From assembly GCA_038501785.1 (NCBI GenBank), contig JBAMJR010000070.1:2120501-2184500 (forward strand): a DNA stretch of 64,000 bases. Reading direction: 5' to 3'. Numbering within the stretch: position 1 is the first letter of the stretch; each line of letters opens with the position of its first letter. The position numbers and the translations under genes were made by a program. Of the stretch, positions 42,464 through 55,780 are shown in pieces. This stretch comes from Myoxocephalus aenaeus (taxonomy: Eukaryota; Chordata; Actinopteri; Perciformes; Cottidae). The notes beneath the pieces were generated by a model that saw only the letters and a program-made list of their open reading frames with translations, ran no database searches and had not been told where the DNA came from.

Positions 42464-43875
42464 ATTATTCTTCTTATTCCGCAAAACTTTGGACCGTATC
42501 TCCTCCCGCAGCGTTGCCAGCACATGCGTCAAACATACATCAAAACGTGCGGCCTGATCGGGAATCGCCTGGAATGACTCATTTTTTTGATTCGACCGGC
42601 CGTTTTCCCGAAAAACGCGAAAAACGGCGAGAAATTGTCCCATTCACTTGAATGGAGTTTCGGCAAAAAAAACACTGATCTTTGTGCCCACAGTGACTCG
42701 CCATAATTTAACGTAGAGAAATGATTTGAAGTTTAAAACGTTGACAAAAGTCTGCAGTATATTTGCCCAATTGGGCATTTTTTGATAGCTAGCACAGTTT
42801 TCATGTAATTATTGTTCAAGTTTAGGAAAATTCTGGGACCATTTCAGAGTTTACAATGGGTGTGTATGGGGCAGGTTAGAGTGGTGATGTCATCGCTAGA
42901 GTGAGAATGATTTTTTTACTAACTCCTGTATTTGTATTTGTATTTTGCCATTCACTCCACAATATTTACTTTTGAGGCATAATTTATACATCAAAACGTA
43001 GGAAATATTGTGCTTGTGGTACACATGCGTCGTGGAATCCAACAAACTTATACTTTTTTGTCAGCAAGCCTGAAAGCGACATGAAGTCCGGCCAACTGCT
43101 CCATCAACCGCCATGTTAATTCCAACCACAATTTTCTCTCATGACACAAACGTGAGCACTTTATAAACTGGATTTACGATCTCATTTCTAAATCCTTACA
43201 AATATTTAAGTAGACGGAAACGTTCTCAGAAGTCTTGTGCTTCTCATGATGACGTTATTTTCGCGATGGGATTCACGGTTGTCTGTCAAATACAATAGTT
43301 TGAAAGGTTGTTTTGTCATTAAATCAGCAGTCAAGTCTCCTCTCCTCTCCTCCATGACACAGGTGTCTCAAGTTAGCTAATCAAGACTGCTACCATGGCA
43401 ACAAGACACGCGCCCACAGACGCAGGAGGAACTGTCAGTTGGTCAGCTGACATCCTGACTGTGTGTGTGTCTAAGTGCGCGCGCGTGTGTGTGTGTGTCC
43501 TAGCAAGAAGTTAGCTTCTGTGTGTCTATGTGCGTGTGAACGGCCGCGCGTGCGCACGTAAACGGCCGCATGCAATTTCGCGTGCGCGCGCGTGAACGAC
43601 CGTGCGCGCGCACGCGGTAATACGGTCACGTGCACTTTTTTTTTTTTTTTCTTTTTTTTTTTCTTTTAAGTCAAGGAGTTGCTGATTCTTTAGAGATCAA
43701 GGACAATAGGACTTTTTTTTATAAACTTTTTTTTACTTTGTTATTATTACACATACACACACGCAGACACACACACACAATAACACATCTCACTACCGGT
43801 AATGTATATATATTGCGACGTCTTACGGCAGTAGTAGCCACACTTTCAAAATTTCTTGCGAAATTTTCTAGTTAA
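42464..43875 (+). repeat. Divergent right-edge monomer with different ends
   Basis: A 1.41-kb relative. It shares the CATCAAAACGTAGGAAAT block, the CATGACACAGGTG block, the CpG tract and the AAGTCAAGGAGTTGCTGATT block. Its 5' end (CCGCAAAACTTTGGACCGTA) and 3' end differ from the other units. The 3' end is an 8-bp hairpin AAAATTTC-TTGC-GAAATTTT followed directly by CTAG and TT. Most TTCAGCTA modules are absent. Confidence 0.85.
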
Positions 43876-46800
43876 ACTTTATTGTGCCGATGTTTCAGAG
43901 TCGAGTCCTCGGGGCACACAGAAATCATATTTCCAGGCACCAAGCAGCACCTTGAAGGTTAGAGGAAGCCTGCTATGATTGAAGTGTCAATCTGTGATCT
44001 TTATTAACCTTTTGGATCAACTCGAATAATAAAATATGTCTTGGAGGGGTTTTAAAATATTACCTACTGCAGGTTTGTGAGGTATTGGAAGGATGTGTTT
44101 TGCACTTTCTATCCCTCTCACTCGCTGAGCCAGTGAGGATGGGCGAATTTTTAAGGCTTTGTTTGCAAAATAACAACCGACACTATAACTACATATTATA
44201 ACTTTGAGCCATTTTGCATGCTATCTCAACGCCTTTCTTTTTTTGTTGCGTCATTTCGCGGCATGTTGTCTGTACTCTGCAATGCAAACCCATCCATGTG
44301 TATAAGCTGAGGAAGAGCTTGTGATATAGAATACCAGGAGACGGTCAGAGCAAGTGACGTAAAAGAAATAGAAAACAGGATCAATAAGATGATCAGAACG
44401 GACTCACTAGAGGTCACTATGGAAAAGAGATCAAGGGCCAAGTTGAAAACAATTGTTTCTTTTGAAGACCCTAATCATGTAAAAGTACCAAAACCGTTTC
44501 ACATTATCAACGTGGCAATAAATGACTAGGCATGAGCCGATATGGAATATTTTTTTTACGATTTTATTCCAACAATCATTTATAAAATGCTTAAAAGTCT
44601 TAAAATGGAACTAAAGCAAGCTGAAATCACTTATCCTGAGGATTTTCAGGTCACCAGTGAAGATCACCCCTGTTCATAACCCCGTGGTGTGAAGTGACAT
44701 GTGAAAAGCTTAAAATGTGCATCATGACACTTTGAATGACCTTGAAAGTGTTGAGCTATTTATACGCCTTCCCGTGAGATCAAGTCGCCATAGCGGCTCC
44801 GGTCTGCCCTCAAATCACAACAACAAAGACCGCAGCGGCTCAAAGATACCACATTGTTGGTGTTTGACTGAATTTTCAAAAGAAAATGCCTTGTATTGGT
44901 GGTATTGGTGGTATTGAGTACACTGCCTTCAGTGCAGAGGAGGATTTGTTTGTTTATTATCTCAGCCCAGAACATCGACTGTAAGTGGTGGTTCGATGGC
45001 TGCTCTGTGCTCAGAAATAATGCTGTAATCCAGGGAAGGACAAACCAAGTGACCCCGCAGCATACATTGTACAATACCCTTTGAAAAACATCTATTAAGC
45101 CGCTGCAGCATTTACTCAATTTCATATTTTGAGAGGCAGCTAAATGGTATTTACATGTTTACATCCTCCTCTAAAATCCTTAACAACAACGCTGTGAAGC
45201 AACATCCCCATCTGTTTGTCTACATGAGACACGTTAACACATGAAGTTACAGTTTTCCCAGATAAGTAGCTGAATAATACGATAGTCATTTACATATATT
45301 CTAGTGACAAATAACGTCCCGCAACATACAGCTTGATTCTATGCAATTCAGTAAAAAGAAAATCTAATTTTATATCAGTAAAGTACGTATGAGTATGTGA
45401 AGATACAAGGGAAAACAACGTGAAATTAAGGAATAAGTATAGGAACAATCTTGGAACTTGAAAATATATGATATGTTTTTAGCTTGCGAGTACTTTTCTG
45501 TTGTTTCAGAAAAATTTGATTTTTTACGTGGGAAAATTACACTGTAAATTTGGAAGAATTATGCTGTTTGTTGTGGGTCTTAATCTAAATCATTACACTT
45601 CTTTGCGTTTTTTATTATAGGTTTATCAATAGACGTAATAATTATATTTATTGATGCGTAAATAAGTAAATAATTTGTTACAAATAGGCTAAGTTTGGAT
45701 TCACAAAGAGTGCAAATAACTTCAATATGGTGGAATAAAAACAGTCCTAATTATTGTTAAGTGCACTTGCTCAGAGCAGAATGTTTCTCACTTCTTCAAA
45801 TCCAGTCATTATTGTGAGATGGATTTTCTGTTTTTTGCCAGTGCAAAATAAGAAAAAAAAAGCTTAATTATTCAAACATACAGAAATCTGAATTATTCAA
45901 AGCCTGGCTGATTGGCTCACTGCCGGTCTATTTGAACATGGATTTACCAGACAAATATCTCAATCAACAGTGCATTATTTATTTGTTGCTGATGAAAAAC
46001 TCATCAGACGATGAAAGAGAAGCACAGTCTCCAACGGCTGATTTACAGTAATACAGAACATTGCTTTTTCCTCTACACTGTGCTTTTATCTTTGTCGCCC
46101 CAGAGGTCATGAGCAGAGTACAGAAAAATCCCATTTACTGTATACATTTTCCTACTAAATTGTGTTGTCCCTGAAGGCCACAGTGTGCTCTGGAAGAATA
46201 ACTTCACTGGGTAATTGGTTACATCTTTACGGACACAAGGGACAACCACCCAGAATCTACCTGGAAAATCCTTTTTGCAGAAGTTAAAACATTTGTTCCA
46301 AAGCGTAAACGTTTTTTTATATCAGATCAATAAAGTGTGTTCTGGCTTTCTCTTTCACACTGTTTTAATGACATCATCTCCATCCGGTCCTCTCCTGGGC
46401 TCCATGGGATCAAAGTCAGAAGCTGTCAGTTATTTTCTGTCAGCTCATTTGGAAGTGATTGAAGCCGACATCCTCGGTGTTCTGGACCAATTGCCCTTTC
46501 CCTCGCACAGCGGAGAGGAAAAACAAATAGTGCCACGGTGCAGGAAGAAAGAGGAAGGTTTCAAACTGATCCAATAACTGCATGTCAGCTCAAAAGACCG
46601 TATTCATCATCAGACATCAGGAGTGATTGAAAGGTTAATTAGAAGCCTTTTAGTGAAGAGAGGATGCTTTGATGATAATCACCCAATTGCTCATAATCCT
46701 GCAACCTTTGATGAAAAAAAAACAAAAAAACGATGGGCTCAAATCAAATCAACCACAATATGTACATTAAAGATTTACCAAATAAAATATGCAAGTTCAT

Positions 46801-48420
46801 ACTGATACTGAAACTTCCTGGATAACTTAGAGGGCGCAGTGTATGATGTATTTATACACATCCTGAGACAACCGTTCATAGTGATATCTTATGAAAACTC
46901 CTTGTTTTTCATGCATTTTCTGCTGGTTACATGCATTCAGTCTTTTGACAAATAAACTCAACTCAATCAGGTTTAAGCAATAAAACTAATTAGTTAGCTT
47001 GAGGAAAATATCGTTGTTTGGGTTAAAATAAGTAAGAAAGTGCTGTTACTGACGTACGCAAGTTACGTGACAAATGAATCCACGTTGACTTCTCGTTTCA
47101 CGCGTGGAACGAACATCTTCTGGCTGAAGGTCGCTGTTTACTCATCCACTTCCCTTTCCGCCTGCGAAAGGATTTTTTAGTATATCAAGAATTACAGCAC
47201 ATACATATACGTAGGAATAGCTAGAAATGCTGGATGAGATCAGCCAGGTTATCAGCACTTTGTCTGCTGCTGGAAATACGGCTGATGAACCAAACCGAAC
47301 CAAAGCAGTAAAACAGAAAGTGATCATTTCTGTGGCATTGTCTCTTTTTACCTATTGTTCATATACAAATATCAATAAGTTAAGCTTTAAAGTAAAATTA
47401 CTCTTTGAATTATTAAATAAAGCAACTATTTTCATGTTATTCATTCGTGTCAGCAGTCTCTAATGTCCCACCACGTATTACAGGTCAACCAAACAAAGAA
47501 AATAGGGAAATGATTTTGGTGTGTGCACCGGGTGAGAAGCTCTCATTGGAGTTTATGGCCCAGCAAGTTTGGATTTCTAGTCCCAGTTTTATATTAAACT
47601 TGGGTCATGAAACAGGAAACAAATGGCCGTCTAAAAACTGAACAAAAAGACTTTGTGAGCTAACTACATTGAGATAAGACTACAGGCGTGATAAATTGGG
47701 TGATTGTTTCTCGAGGTGGTAAATATTTTAAACGGCTCTCCCCCTCACGGCACATTTGCTCGCTCTCTTCCACCATCGCTTCAGCGAGGTGAATATGTGT
47801 GAAGTCGAGTGTTCGCCAATTTAAAAAAACTCCTCTTTGCCTTTTTCGTCACTTCCACACACGTCCACACTGCAAACTACAAAACAGCATTAAAACGGAA
47901 CCCTGCTGTCATTTTGCATAGTGTCCCAAAAATATTTGAACAAGTCATAGATGGTAAATTCAATTTTAGCTCAAGCAGATACCATTAACGTTACCAGACA
48001 TTTCTTGGAAGTCCCACCCACCCTTTCTGTTCCCAACATGGCTGCTATTATTTTTCTACTTTGATCTAAATCATTTTTAGATGTGCCTGCCTGCTGTTGG
48101 ATTTGATTGGAGGACAAGGCAGTGAGAGTGAGTTAAGTGTCCGAGCATTCAAAGGGAGAGACTGGAGGATCTTTTTGATGTGACTCACCACCTGGAAATG
48201 ATGTGGGACAAAACTCAACGCATCAGAGTCAAGAGAGATGCCTGGTTTAGCTCATCAAAGCAAACGCATGAAACAGATTCCAATGACAGAAATGACTCCG
48301 AACCACGAATACAAAAAAACAACAACGTGCAACATGGAATAATATTTCAATGTGAAAAAATATATTTCTCTTCAGTTAAAGTTTGATATTTTTTGCATTA
48401 CGCTTACTCACATTTTTGTT
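43876..48420. other. Noncoding single-copy DNA
   Basis: No family-matching coding frame. The longest ORFs (about 44760-45125 minus, 46215-46577 plus) are compositionally unremarkable and lack recognisable motifs or splice context. Probably intergenic. Confidence 0.45.
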
Positions 48421-48565
48421 GAGAGTTAGAAGACAAGATCGATAACTCCCTCATACCTCATATCGCATGGAGCTAAAGTTAGGCGACAGTTAGCTTAGCT
48501 TAGCATAAAGACTGGAAACAGCCTCTGTCCAAAGGGAAACGCTGCCTCCAGCATCTCTAAAGCTC
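48421..48565 (+). mobile_element. Teleost interspersed repeat (SINE/MITE-like)
   Basis: It contains GTTAGCTTAGCTTAGCATAA, AGACTGGAAACAGC and CTGTCCAAAGG in the order of a repeat that is very common in percomorph fish. Class and strand are uncertain. Confidence 0.6.
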
Positions 48566-51335
48566 TCTTATATTACACGTTATATATATATCTCCCTCGT
48601 TTAGTCTGCAGTGTAAAAACACTCTTTTGCGGTTTTAACGTTGGATTGCGTGCCACATTACTTCTTGACTCGGCGCAGTGACTTCCTAACATCTTTTTGT
48701 AATTGTTCGCTGCTTTTTGACAAGTACAAATCAGACAAACAAAACATGTTGTTTCTGTTATGTTTCTTTCCCCTCTTCTTTGTGCTTATCTTCACCTTGT
48801 TCTGATTGATGTCTGATGGATTTTTTTTCTCTTTTATAATATTCAATGGGAACATGGAAACGGTGTTAAAAGGATTTTGTGTAATAAATGATGAAATCTA
48901 ACATTATTTTTGCTCTGCTTTCTGGGCTTGACTAAGAGAAAAGGCTATTTTTGATTGACACTTTATTAATGTGAATGACAAATGCTACTTTATTATGCTG
49001 CTTCTACTTCTTCATCTGTTTTTGCATTATTTTACCTTTTCCAATGTATTTTCATGAATGAACAGTGAAAGAAAATGCAACTCACGCACACTGTCAATCA
49101 AATTTCAAGACAATACACAGACAGACACATACATGCTGATTTAATAATGGTCATACACAATTTCTCCTGGGAAGCTGAAACCTATAAAACCAGCATGGTG
49201 CCCTATACAGTAGCTGTGAGAATCTCATTCAATTCTCCTCAATTTTGTTATAGCACAAACTAAACCAAGAGCAGTAAAATCAGTGAGTGGATACAATATT
49301 TTCCGCATTCCAACACTAACGTCCCCTCTGGCTGTTGCAGCATGAATCCAGGCTGCACTCGGTCCAAACAGGTGTACAGTCAAACAGAGTTGACAGCTCT
49401 CAGATCAGATCAGCTCTGACAGCTTCTCAGATTAATTTCCCAGGTGTGCTTATTTATTACAGGCTGGACTTGGCTTATTGCTCACATTTGTTACCGGGTC
49501 GAGGGGTTTGCCGACAACTCTGACCAACGGGACAGATTCATTCAAACTTCCTGTGACTGCAGGTCGGTTCAGTCCAAGCTAAATTGATTACATCTAGGAA
49601 AATAAATTCAATTTATATAAACAATATTAGTTATTTGTTGATATTCAGTGTGTTTGCCTAAGGCCTACTGTGCAGAGCTAAGCCTGAATAATGTGAAGGG
49701 ATTCCCTATTAAATTCCTTAATGTCATGACATGCTCACCATCATGGTCTTGCATATTAGCATGCTAGTTTTTTTTCTAATTATCACAAAACTTTGGAAAT
49801 GTTGTCCTGATGATGGCGTTAGATGAATAATTAAGAAATCACCAGAGCGATTATAATGCATCCTCTGGATACCATGAATGTTTGTTAAAAACTAAATGGA
49901 AATCTATCCAATATCTGTTGAGACTGACCAACAAACAGTTCATTTCTAGAGCAGCGTCGCTAGCATGGCTAAAGGTTGAAGACACAAAAAGAATCAGGGG
50001 TCACTTGTTTTCTATTGTCCAGCCCGGTGTCATGATTGTTACACAGAAACTACCATCAGGTGATGATTATACCTGCTGCCCCACATGTTTGTCAGTGGAT
50101 TGTGAGGTGAAAACCTTAAAAAATCTCACATTTTTATCATGAGAAAATTCGCTTTAGTCTCAGTTTAACTAGACCTTTTGAAAAAAGTAGGAATAATAGA
50201 TGTTTCTATAACCTCAGAAAGGAGTACTTTAAACTGCATGGACATTATTGCTTTATATGCTTTGCATTGCCCTGAATAATGACTAATTCAAAGTAAAATA
50301 ACCATAACCATAACCGTAAAATTAAGATGAAGGCAGAGAGAGAGAACGAAACAGAGAAGAGAGGGTAGTGTTCATGCCTCAGTCGTTCATGAATATCAAT
50401 AGGTCCTGGGATTGAACCAGCAAGCTCTTACTGGAAAACATTGCAACAATAAAAAACATGTTCGCTTGTCCATAAAAGTGAATTATATTATTCTTATATT
50501 GTATTATTTTTGGACACGATTTTTGGCAAAATGTCTCAGCTTTAGTCACACTGCACACTATAAACACGAGAAAATACTTTGAAACAGACCCTGTGGAAGC
50601 AGACATCTTGGTTATATAGATATTTAAAAAACAATCCACCTCCGGTGTTTCTCAATAATCTTACTTTACATTGAAATACCTTTGTTATTTGCGTATAGCT
50701 CCTGCTAATTAAACATATTGTTGTGCTAGCAGCAACATGACCTTTGACCTTTACATCAATGTGCACAGCTTTGTGTTTGAACATGAAAAAATTGTCTTCT
50801 CTTCGTAACACCTTAAATAATAGATAGGCAGCCTCCTCCAGGGGGTTCTGCATTGCACTTCATGAACCACTTTTCATTATTTTCATATTCATTTGGTTGC
50901 TTTGAATAGAGCTAATTGGAAGGCCCAAGACCAAGACAGGATTAATAAAAAAACAAACAAACAAAGAAAACAGTTTGAAGTATCTGCTTCAACCAATTTG
51001 TTTGATCCCTCCTCGCCTTTCTATCTTGAGCAGCTCCGACTGAGACAAAGGTCACTGATTCTCAATCACAGCTCAATGAGAAGGTTATTCAACTGAGCAG
51101 AGACTGAGCAGGCGGAGGATTTAATAAAGGACAGGTCTCACCTCAGTGGCTGCACCTTGTTATTATTGTACTGCAAAACAAAGTTGTATTTAATGCTATT
51201 TTCAATCCTACTTATGAATGGTTTAATTGGCGATGACTGCTTTGTGAGACAGAATTATCTTGTATCTTGTATCTTCTATAATTTGCCTTCAGGTAGCTTT
51301 TGAAAACAAGAGCTTGAGGTCTATAATACTTACTG
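48566..51335. other. Noncoding single-copy DNA
   Basis: No gene or clear repeat seen; short ORFs only. Confidence 0.4.
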
Positions 51336-51337
51336 AA

Positions 51338-51540
51338 TAAAGATAAGATATACTTTTATTAGTCCCGCAGTGGGGAAATTGCAGGATTGCAGCAGCAGAA
51401 AGGTACTTTTTTGTGTCTCTTGTGTGCACTACACAAGAGACACAAAAAAGTAATATAAATAAACAGTAAAACAGTAATAAAACAGTAATGATTTCCACAA
51501 TAGCAATATTATATAAGCAGAATAAAATGTATTACAAAAT
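51338..51540. mobile_element. Teleost repeat fragment with 22-bp hairpin
   Basis: TACTTTTATTAGTCCCGCAG then TGGGGAAATT is a common fish retroposon-associated motif. Just after it, perfect 22-bp arms (51404-51425 and 51431-51452) fold over a 5-nt loop. Confidence 0.6.
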
Positions 51541-53174
51541 GTATTATAAATAAATGAAGCACAACTGTAAGTGAATCATCTCTTTATCTCTGAAGTGGCT
51601 TTTTATGTGATTAGTCACAGAAAATCAATCTCTACAAATGGAATCATTATTATTCAGTAAAGAAAAATGTGGAAAATAGTAATCAACCGTAAACAACAGA
51701 GATCTCGGATGACATATAAGTCTTACGGTTCTGCATCCAACAGAGTGAAAGTGTGCCTCGAGAAATAAACAGCCTATTTCAGCAATTAGAATCAAAAATC
51801 TGAAAAATGCTTTTTCCAAAGTGAATCCCCATGACTCACTGTGGTGATAAGAAACACTACAAACGACTAAAAAATCATGACGTTGGACTTCTGAATGCAT
51901 AAACGCAGCGTTTTCTTCTTCTGAGCAGCTGCTAAGTTATCCATACGCCACATTGCTGCCTCGTATCATTCTGCAAACATGCAGCTAAACAACTTGTTCC
52001 ACTCCACCGCCTTCAGCCAGACACTTTGCCTCTATTAAGAATAACTCATTTACTTCTTAAAGCTTTCCAGGAAAATGAATGGAGGTTAACGGATTTAAAC
52101 AGAACCGACTCCTCTTTGAGGAGCTTTTAAACTGTCCTTTTTGGTGCAAAACTATTAGCTGCAATTCAAAGGGGTTTTGCAGAGCTATAGGAAGGAAAAC
52201 TACTACCTTTACCTCAATGATATATTGATAAAAACGGCAGTTCCATCATTGAAGTTGGATGCTGTGGTTATGTAGAGGCGATGAGCCGTCGAGGACTAAA
52301 TGACCCATTGCATGTGTGTGGGCACCTATCAGCCACCCGGAGTCCTTCTGCTGCTCTTGTCACAAACAAACTGCTGAAAATAAAAAAACTAAATGACAAT
52401 GGTGTTAGCTGTTAATCGCCTACTGTGCTGTGGGTGCTGAAGATGATGCAACAAGGCAGCTCTCCAGGCGGAAGAATAAAGGACCACAGAGCGTTCGAGT
52501 GCAGGAAGGACTCGCTCAGCTTTAAGGGAAGATGCTCGCTCTACTGCCCTATGAAGCCAAAACACACAAAGAAGAATATTTGGGGGAAATCTGACTCAAC
52601 TTTTCCATAAAGCTATACAAATACTGTACCATAGAGATTCCTTGAAAACAGGATGATGAATTTGCAGCGTGGGCCGAGCCTAGCTTCTGTGTTTATAGAC
52701 TGACGAATTGTATCATTAAAATGTAATAACAAACTGAACTACATGATTTCAGCACAAATATTAACAGTAGGTGGACAGATAGCGAAACAAAGAAACATTA
52801 GTTATACTATTGGCTGTAAATAATTACAATAAAGTGGATTTCCTATGTAACAAATGGACAATAAATATCCCGGGTGTGAGTGTGAGGCATAAATTATGAC
52901 CCAAAAGCAGACAGGAATAGTTGAGGGATTTTAGTTTACTGGCATGAAAAGGTCCTAAGAGTCTACAGATGAACAGGAAGGAGGGCAAAACAAAACCACG
53001 GTGCAGGAAGACACAGATTGTGATGGTTCAGCCTTCCGGGAGAGCAAGCTCACAAGCAAGACTAAAAAAAAATCAATATTCAAACATTATTCAGGTTCAA
53101 CGGCCCTGACTTTCGTGGTAAAATAATCGGCATACAGGCATAACATGAAGGCATTTATATCTGCTCTCCCTTTG

Positions 53175-53180
<6 letters not shown>
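51541..53180. other. Noncoding single-copy DNA
   Basis: No gene or clear repeat recognised. Confidence 0.4.

Positions 53181-53258
<78 letters not shown>
53181..53258. repeat. (AT)n microsatellite
   Basis: About 39 perfect AT dinucleotides. Confidence 0.97.
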
Positions 53259-53261
<3 letters not shown>

Positions 53262-54056
53262 GCTCACCATATAACACTTCTGATAATATATAAGGCTACT
53301 TTAGGATGGATGGATCCTTGACAAATCCTAAAATATGAGCACAACTGCATGAAGGAGGTGAAAGGAGACACCCGGTCTTTTTCACTGCGTGCAGCGGTAC
53401 ATCTGCAAGCCATCGACTGAGTCCAATTATTTTGGAGGAGCGTGTTCCATTTCTCCCAACCTTCATTTTATTCCTGAGAGATCTCTAATTAGTTGCCATC
53501 TTTTTCAAGTCGCTGTCCTCGAGGAGACGGGTTAAGCCTTGAAACAGAGCAATGGACGCGGAGCGACATTAAACCCTCACAGGCTTCAGGGCGGACGTGG
53601 AAGACAGCCACCTGACAGCATGCGAGACGTATGGCGGTTATGGGATGTGTGAGCAGCAAGGGACTGAGAGGAGGTGACACATCAGCTTTATCAGCCACAC
53701 TCCAGAAACCAGAGGGCGATCCACTCAGTGACTCCAGTTCCCCAGGTGCACAAAGAGAAACCCATCAGAAGAAGAAGAAGAAGTTTTGATGTCTTATTTT
53801 TTTTGCCTTTCGACTTCCTGTGGACATCATTGCTGTCTGGCAGCGGATGAACCGTGAATGTAAATCTCAACCTCAACCTCATCACTTCATTACCTTCTCT
53901 CAATGCTTCTCATTACAGACGCTCACGAACCACTAACTTCAGGGCTATTGTGTTGGATTAAGGTGGCTCTCGATGGGGTCAGGGGCTGCTGTTGCGGTTT
54001 TATTTCTGTATTTATAATAAAGTTATTAGATTAAAGTTAGATTATTGAATATGTGG
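53259..54056. other. Noncoding
   Basis: Short ORFs on the minus strand (53489-53903) show no family motif. A GAAGAAGAAGAAG run lies at about 53768. Confidence 0.4.
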
Positions 54057-54152
54057 TGATTCATTTTGTGCTTTCTGTGCTGAATCAAAAGAAAGATTTG
54101 AATGATATATATATATATAATTCAAATCTTTCAGAAAGCACGAAATGAATCA
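54057..54152. repeat. Interrupted palindrome (MITE-like)
   Basis: Outer arms TGATTCATTTTGTGCTTTCT and its near reverse complement (one mismatch) enclose perfect inner arms GAAAGATTTGAAT/ATTCAAATCTTTC around an (AT)n centre. The left arm has a 13-14 nt insertion. Confidence 0.75.
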
Positions 54153-55507
54153 TACAGAAATCATTGTCTAATAATGGTCCCAACTCATGACGAGTTTATG
54201 ACCTCATGGGCAGTTCCCCCAAATCATATTTTTTCTTTCTTTTGCGGATTGTTTTGCCTGAAGAAGTAAAAGTTACCAAAGCTTAAATAAGAGATGAGTC
54301 TAAAAAAATGAAATGTTACAGAAAGTTTTGACACTTTGAGGGTCTAGGCTGGCCGACCTCCACATCCAACATCTCCTAGGTGAAAAGGGACGCCAGCAGG
54401 ATTTATCACCCAACATCAGAGGCCGCCCTCACCCGTGGGGCTGAAACTAAAGTCACTATACATGCATGAGCTGAACAACGTCAGGAAACATACATTTTTA
54501 AATAAAGCCCTGAATAAAAGACAAATGTTTGACTGTGAACCCTAAGGAGGTAATATTCACCATTGTGCTTCCACCTCCCCGCTGCAAAGGACCATGGGTG
54601 ATGTTCCCTCGGAGTGCCTGTCAAAGCACACCGCAAACAAACAACTCTGAAAATGACAACCGTAACCAACACTTTAGACATCTACGAGGAGCCCGAAGGG
54701 AAACAAATTATGACACTTCTCAAATCGTTATTTTATCAAAATGGAAGTGAATTAAGATAAATGACGTCACCCCTCTGTTGAGCTCTCTCTCTCTCTCTCT
54801 CTCTCTCGCTGTGTGTCTGTGTCACGAGAAAAAGAAAAAAAAAATCCTCCAGAACGGCACGTCGCTCCGAGTTCAATTAGAAAACTGAGCTGCAATACAC
54901 TGGAAATCGCTTGTGTGCATTGACCTTTGAATTGTAAAAATGTCCGGTCTTGATCAATTATGATGAGCTCATTCTTATTCTAGAGAAGGCGCGATTTAAT
55001 TCAATGCTAAATTCAATTTTAATTAGACTTTTGTTTGACCATTTTGCATACAGAGTAAAAGGTTAGTTCAGAGCCCAGACTCAAAACGCAGCACATCTAT
55101 TTTAGGAAACCTTAACCCAGTGGTTCTCAAACTCACGCTCCACTTTAGAGGACGAACAATGTTCATGCCCCACCACAATTAACTGCAATTAACCTGTTTT
55201 GCAATGAATATATTTTTCAGATAATAACAATAACGTTCAACCTGTGCAAAACACAATGAGTGCAGATATATGCAATGAGCTGCGTGTGTGGAATTTGCAC
55301 CGCAATCAGAGTTCTATTTTTTTAATATTTTAATTTTATTTTAAAAAAAAAATGCAAATGTGATAGATCCAGGGAAGCCAGAGTACTCAGAGGCCAGAAG
55401 TTTGTCTTTTTTGTTTATTCCGTCTTCTAGTAGTATAACCTATTCAAAGAACTAATACACAACAGAACCAACACCTAAGTTATACATTCACATATATAAC
55501 TATTGTC
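54153..55507. other. Noncoding, with a (CT)n run
   Basis: A CT microsatellite lies at about 54783-54808. No gene recognised. Confidence 0.45.
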
Positions 55508-55780
55508 TGACTTGGTAGCCGGGTGGAATGGGCGCTTCCCTGGCACACGAGAGCTCCGGGTTCGAAACCCGGGTTGGTACAACTGAGTGTGAACGACTAG
55601 ACTGAGCTAGGCCTCCCTCTCGGGGGACCGCTGCTCCATAGCTAGTGTGGAGCTTTGTTCACTGGGATCTGATAGCGCCAGGCATGGTGCTGGGACCCCA
55701 GTGAGACGGCTGCAACTCAGTTGCGTCTAGTATAGTAGTAGTACAGCTCACGTGTGGGCAAGGGATAGCTAGCCATTAGC
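55508..55780 (+). mobile_element. tRNA-derived SINE
   Basis: The head carries an A-box-like TAGCCGGGTGG (about 55517) and a B box GGGTTCGAAACCC (about 55558-55571), spaced as in a tRNA pol III promoter. It passes into an unrelated body rich in CTCGGGGGACC and GGACCCCAGTGAGACGG. The pseudo-tRNA does not close a convincing cloverleaf, so it is a SINE and not a tRNA gene. Confidence 0.75.

Larger units (their letters stand above)
23685..43875 (+). repeat. Macrosatellite of ~2-kb monomers (Helitron-like ends)
   Basis: Head-to-tail array. Landmark poly(T) tracts start at 25698, 27748, 29785, 31884, 33986, 36026, 38062, 39927, 41776 and 43636, spacing 1.85-2.10 kb. Each monomer ends with a 20-nt palindrome (GCATTTTCAGCAGGAAATGC), AATTT, then CTAG and TT. 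Next come AT-rich submodules with TTCAGCTA motifs, a segment with GTATTGCGCTGCTTAGAG and ATGATGTCAC-like sequence, a CpG-rich purine/pyrimidine tract, CACGTG, poly(T) and a conserved block AAGTCAAGGAGTTGCTGATT. The hairpin plus CTAG|T end is the signature of Helitron 3' termini, so these may be non-autonomous Helitrons amplified in tandem. There is no protein-coding evidence. Confidence 0.9.

Noticed and set aside
23685..43875. CRISPR-like array
   Set aside because: Units are about 2 kb and nested, in a vertebrate genome, without short repeat/spacer alternation.
46215..46577. 120-codon plus ORF
   Set aside because: No motif, no splice context, ordinary for this length of noncoding DNA.
55508..55582. 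Possible tRNA gene
   Set aside because: A and B boxes are present but a cloverleaf does not close and a SINE body follows.
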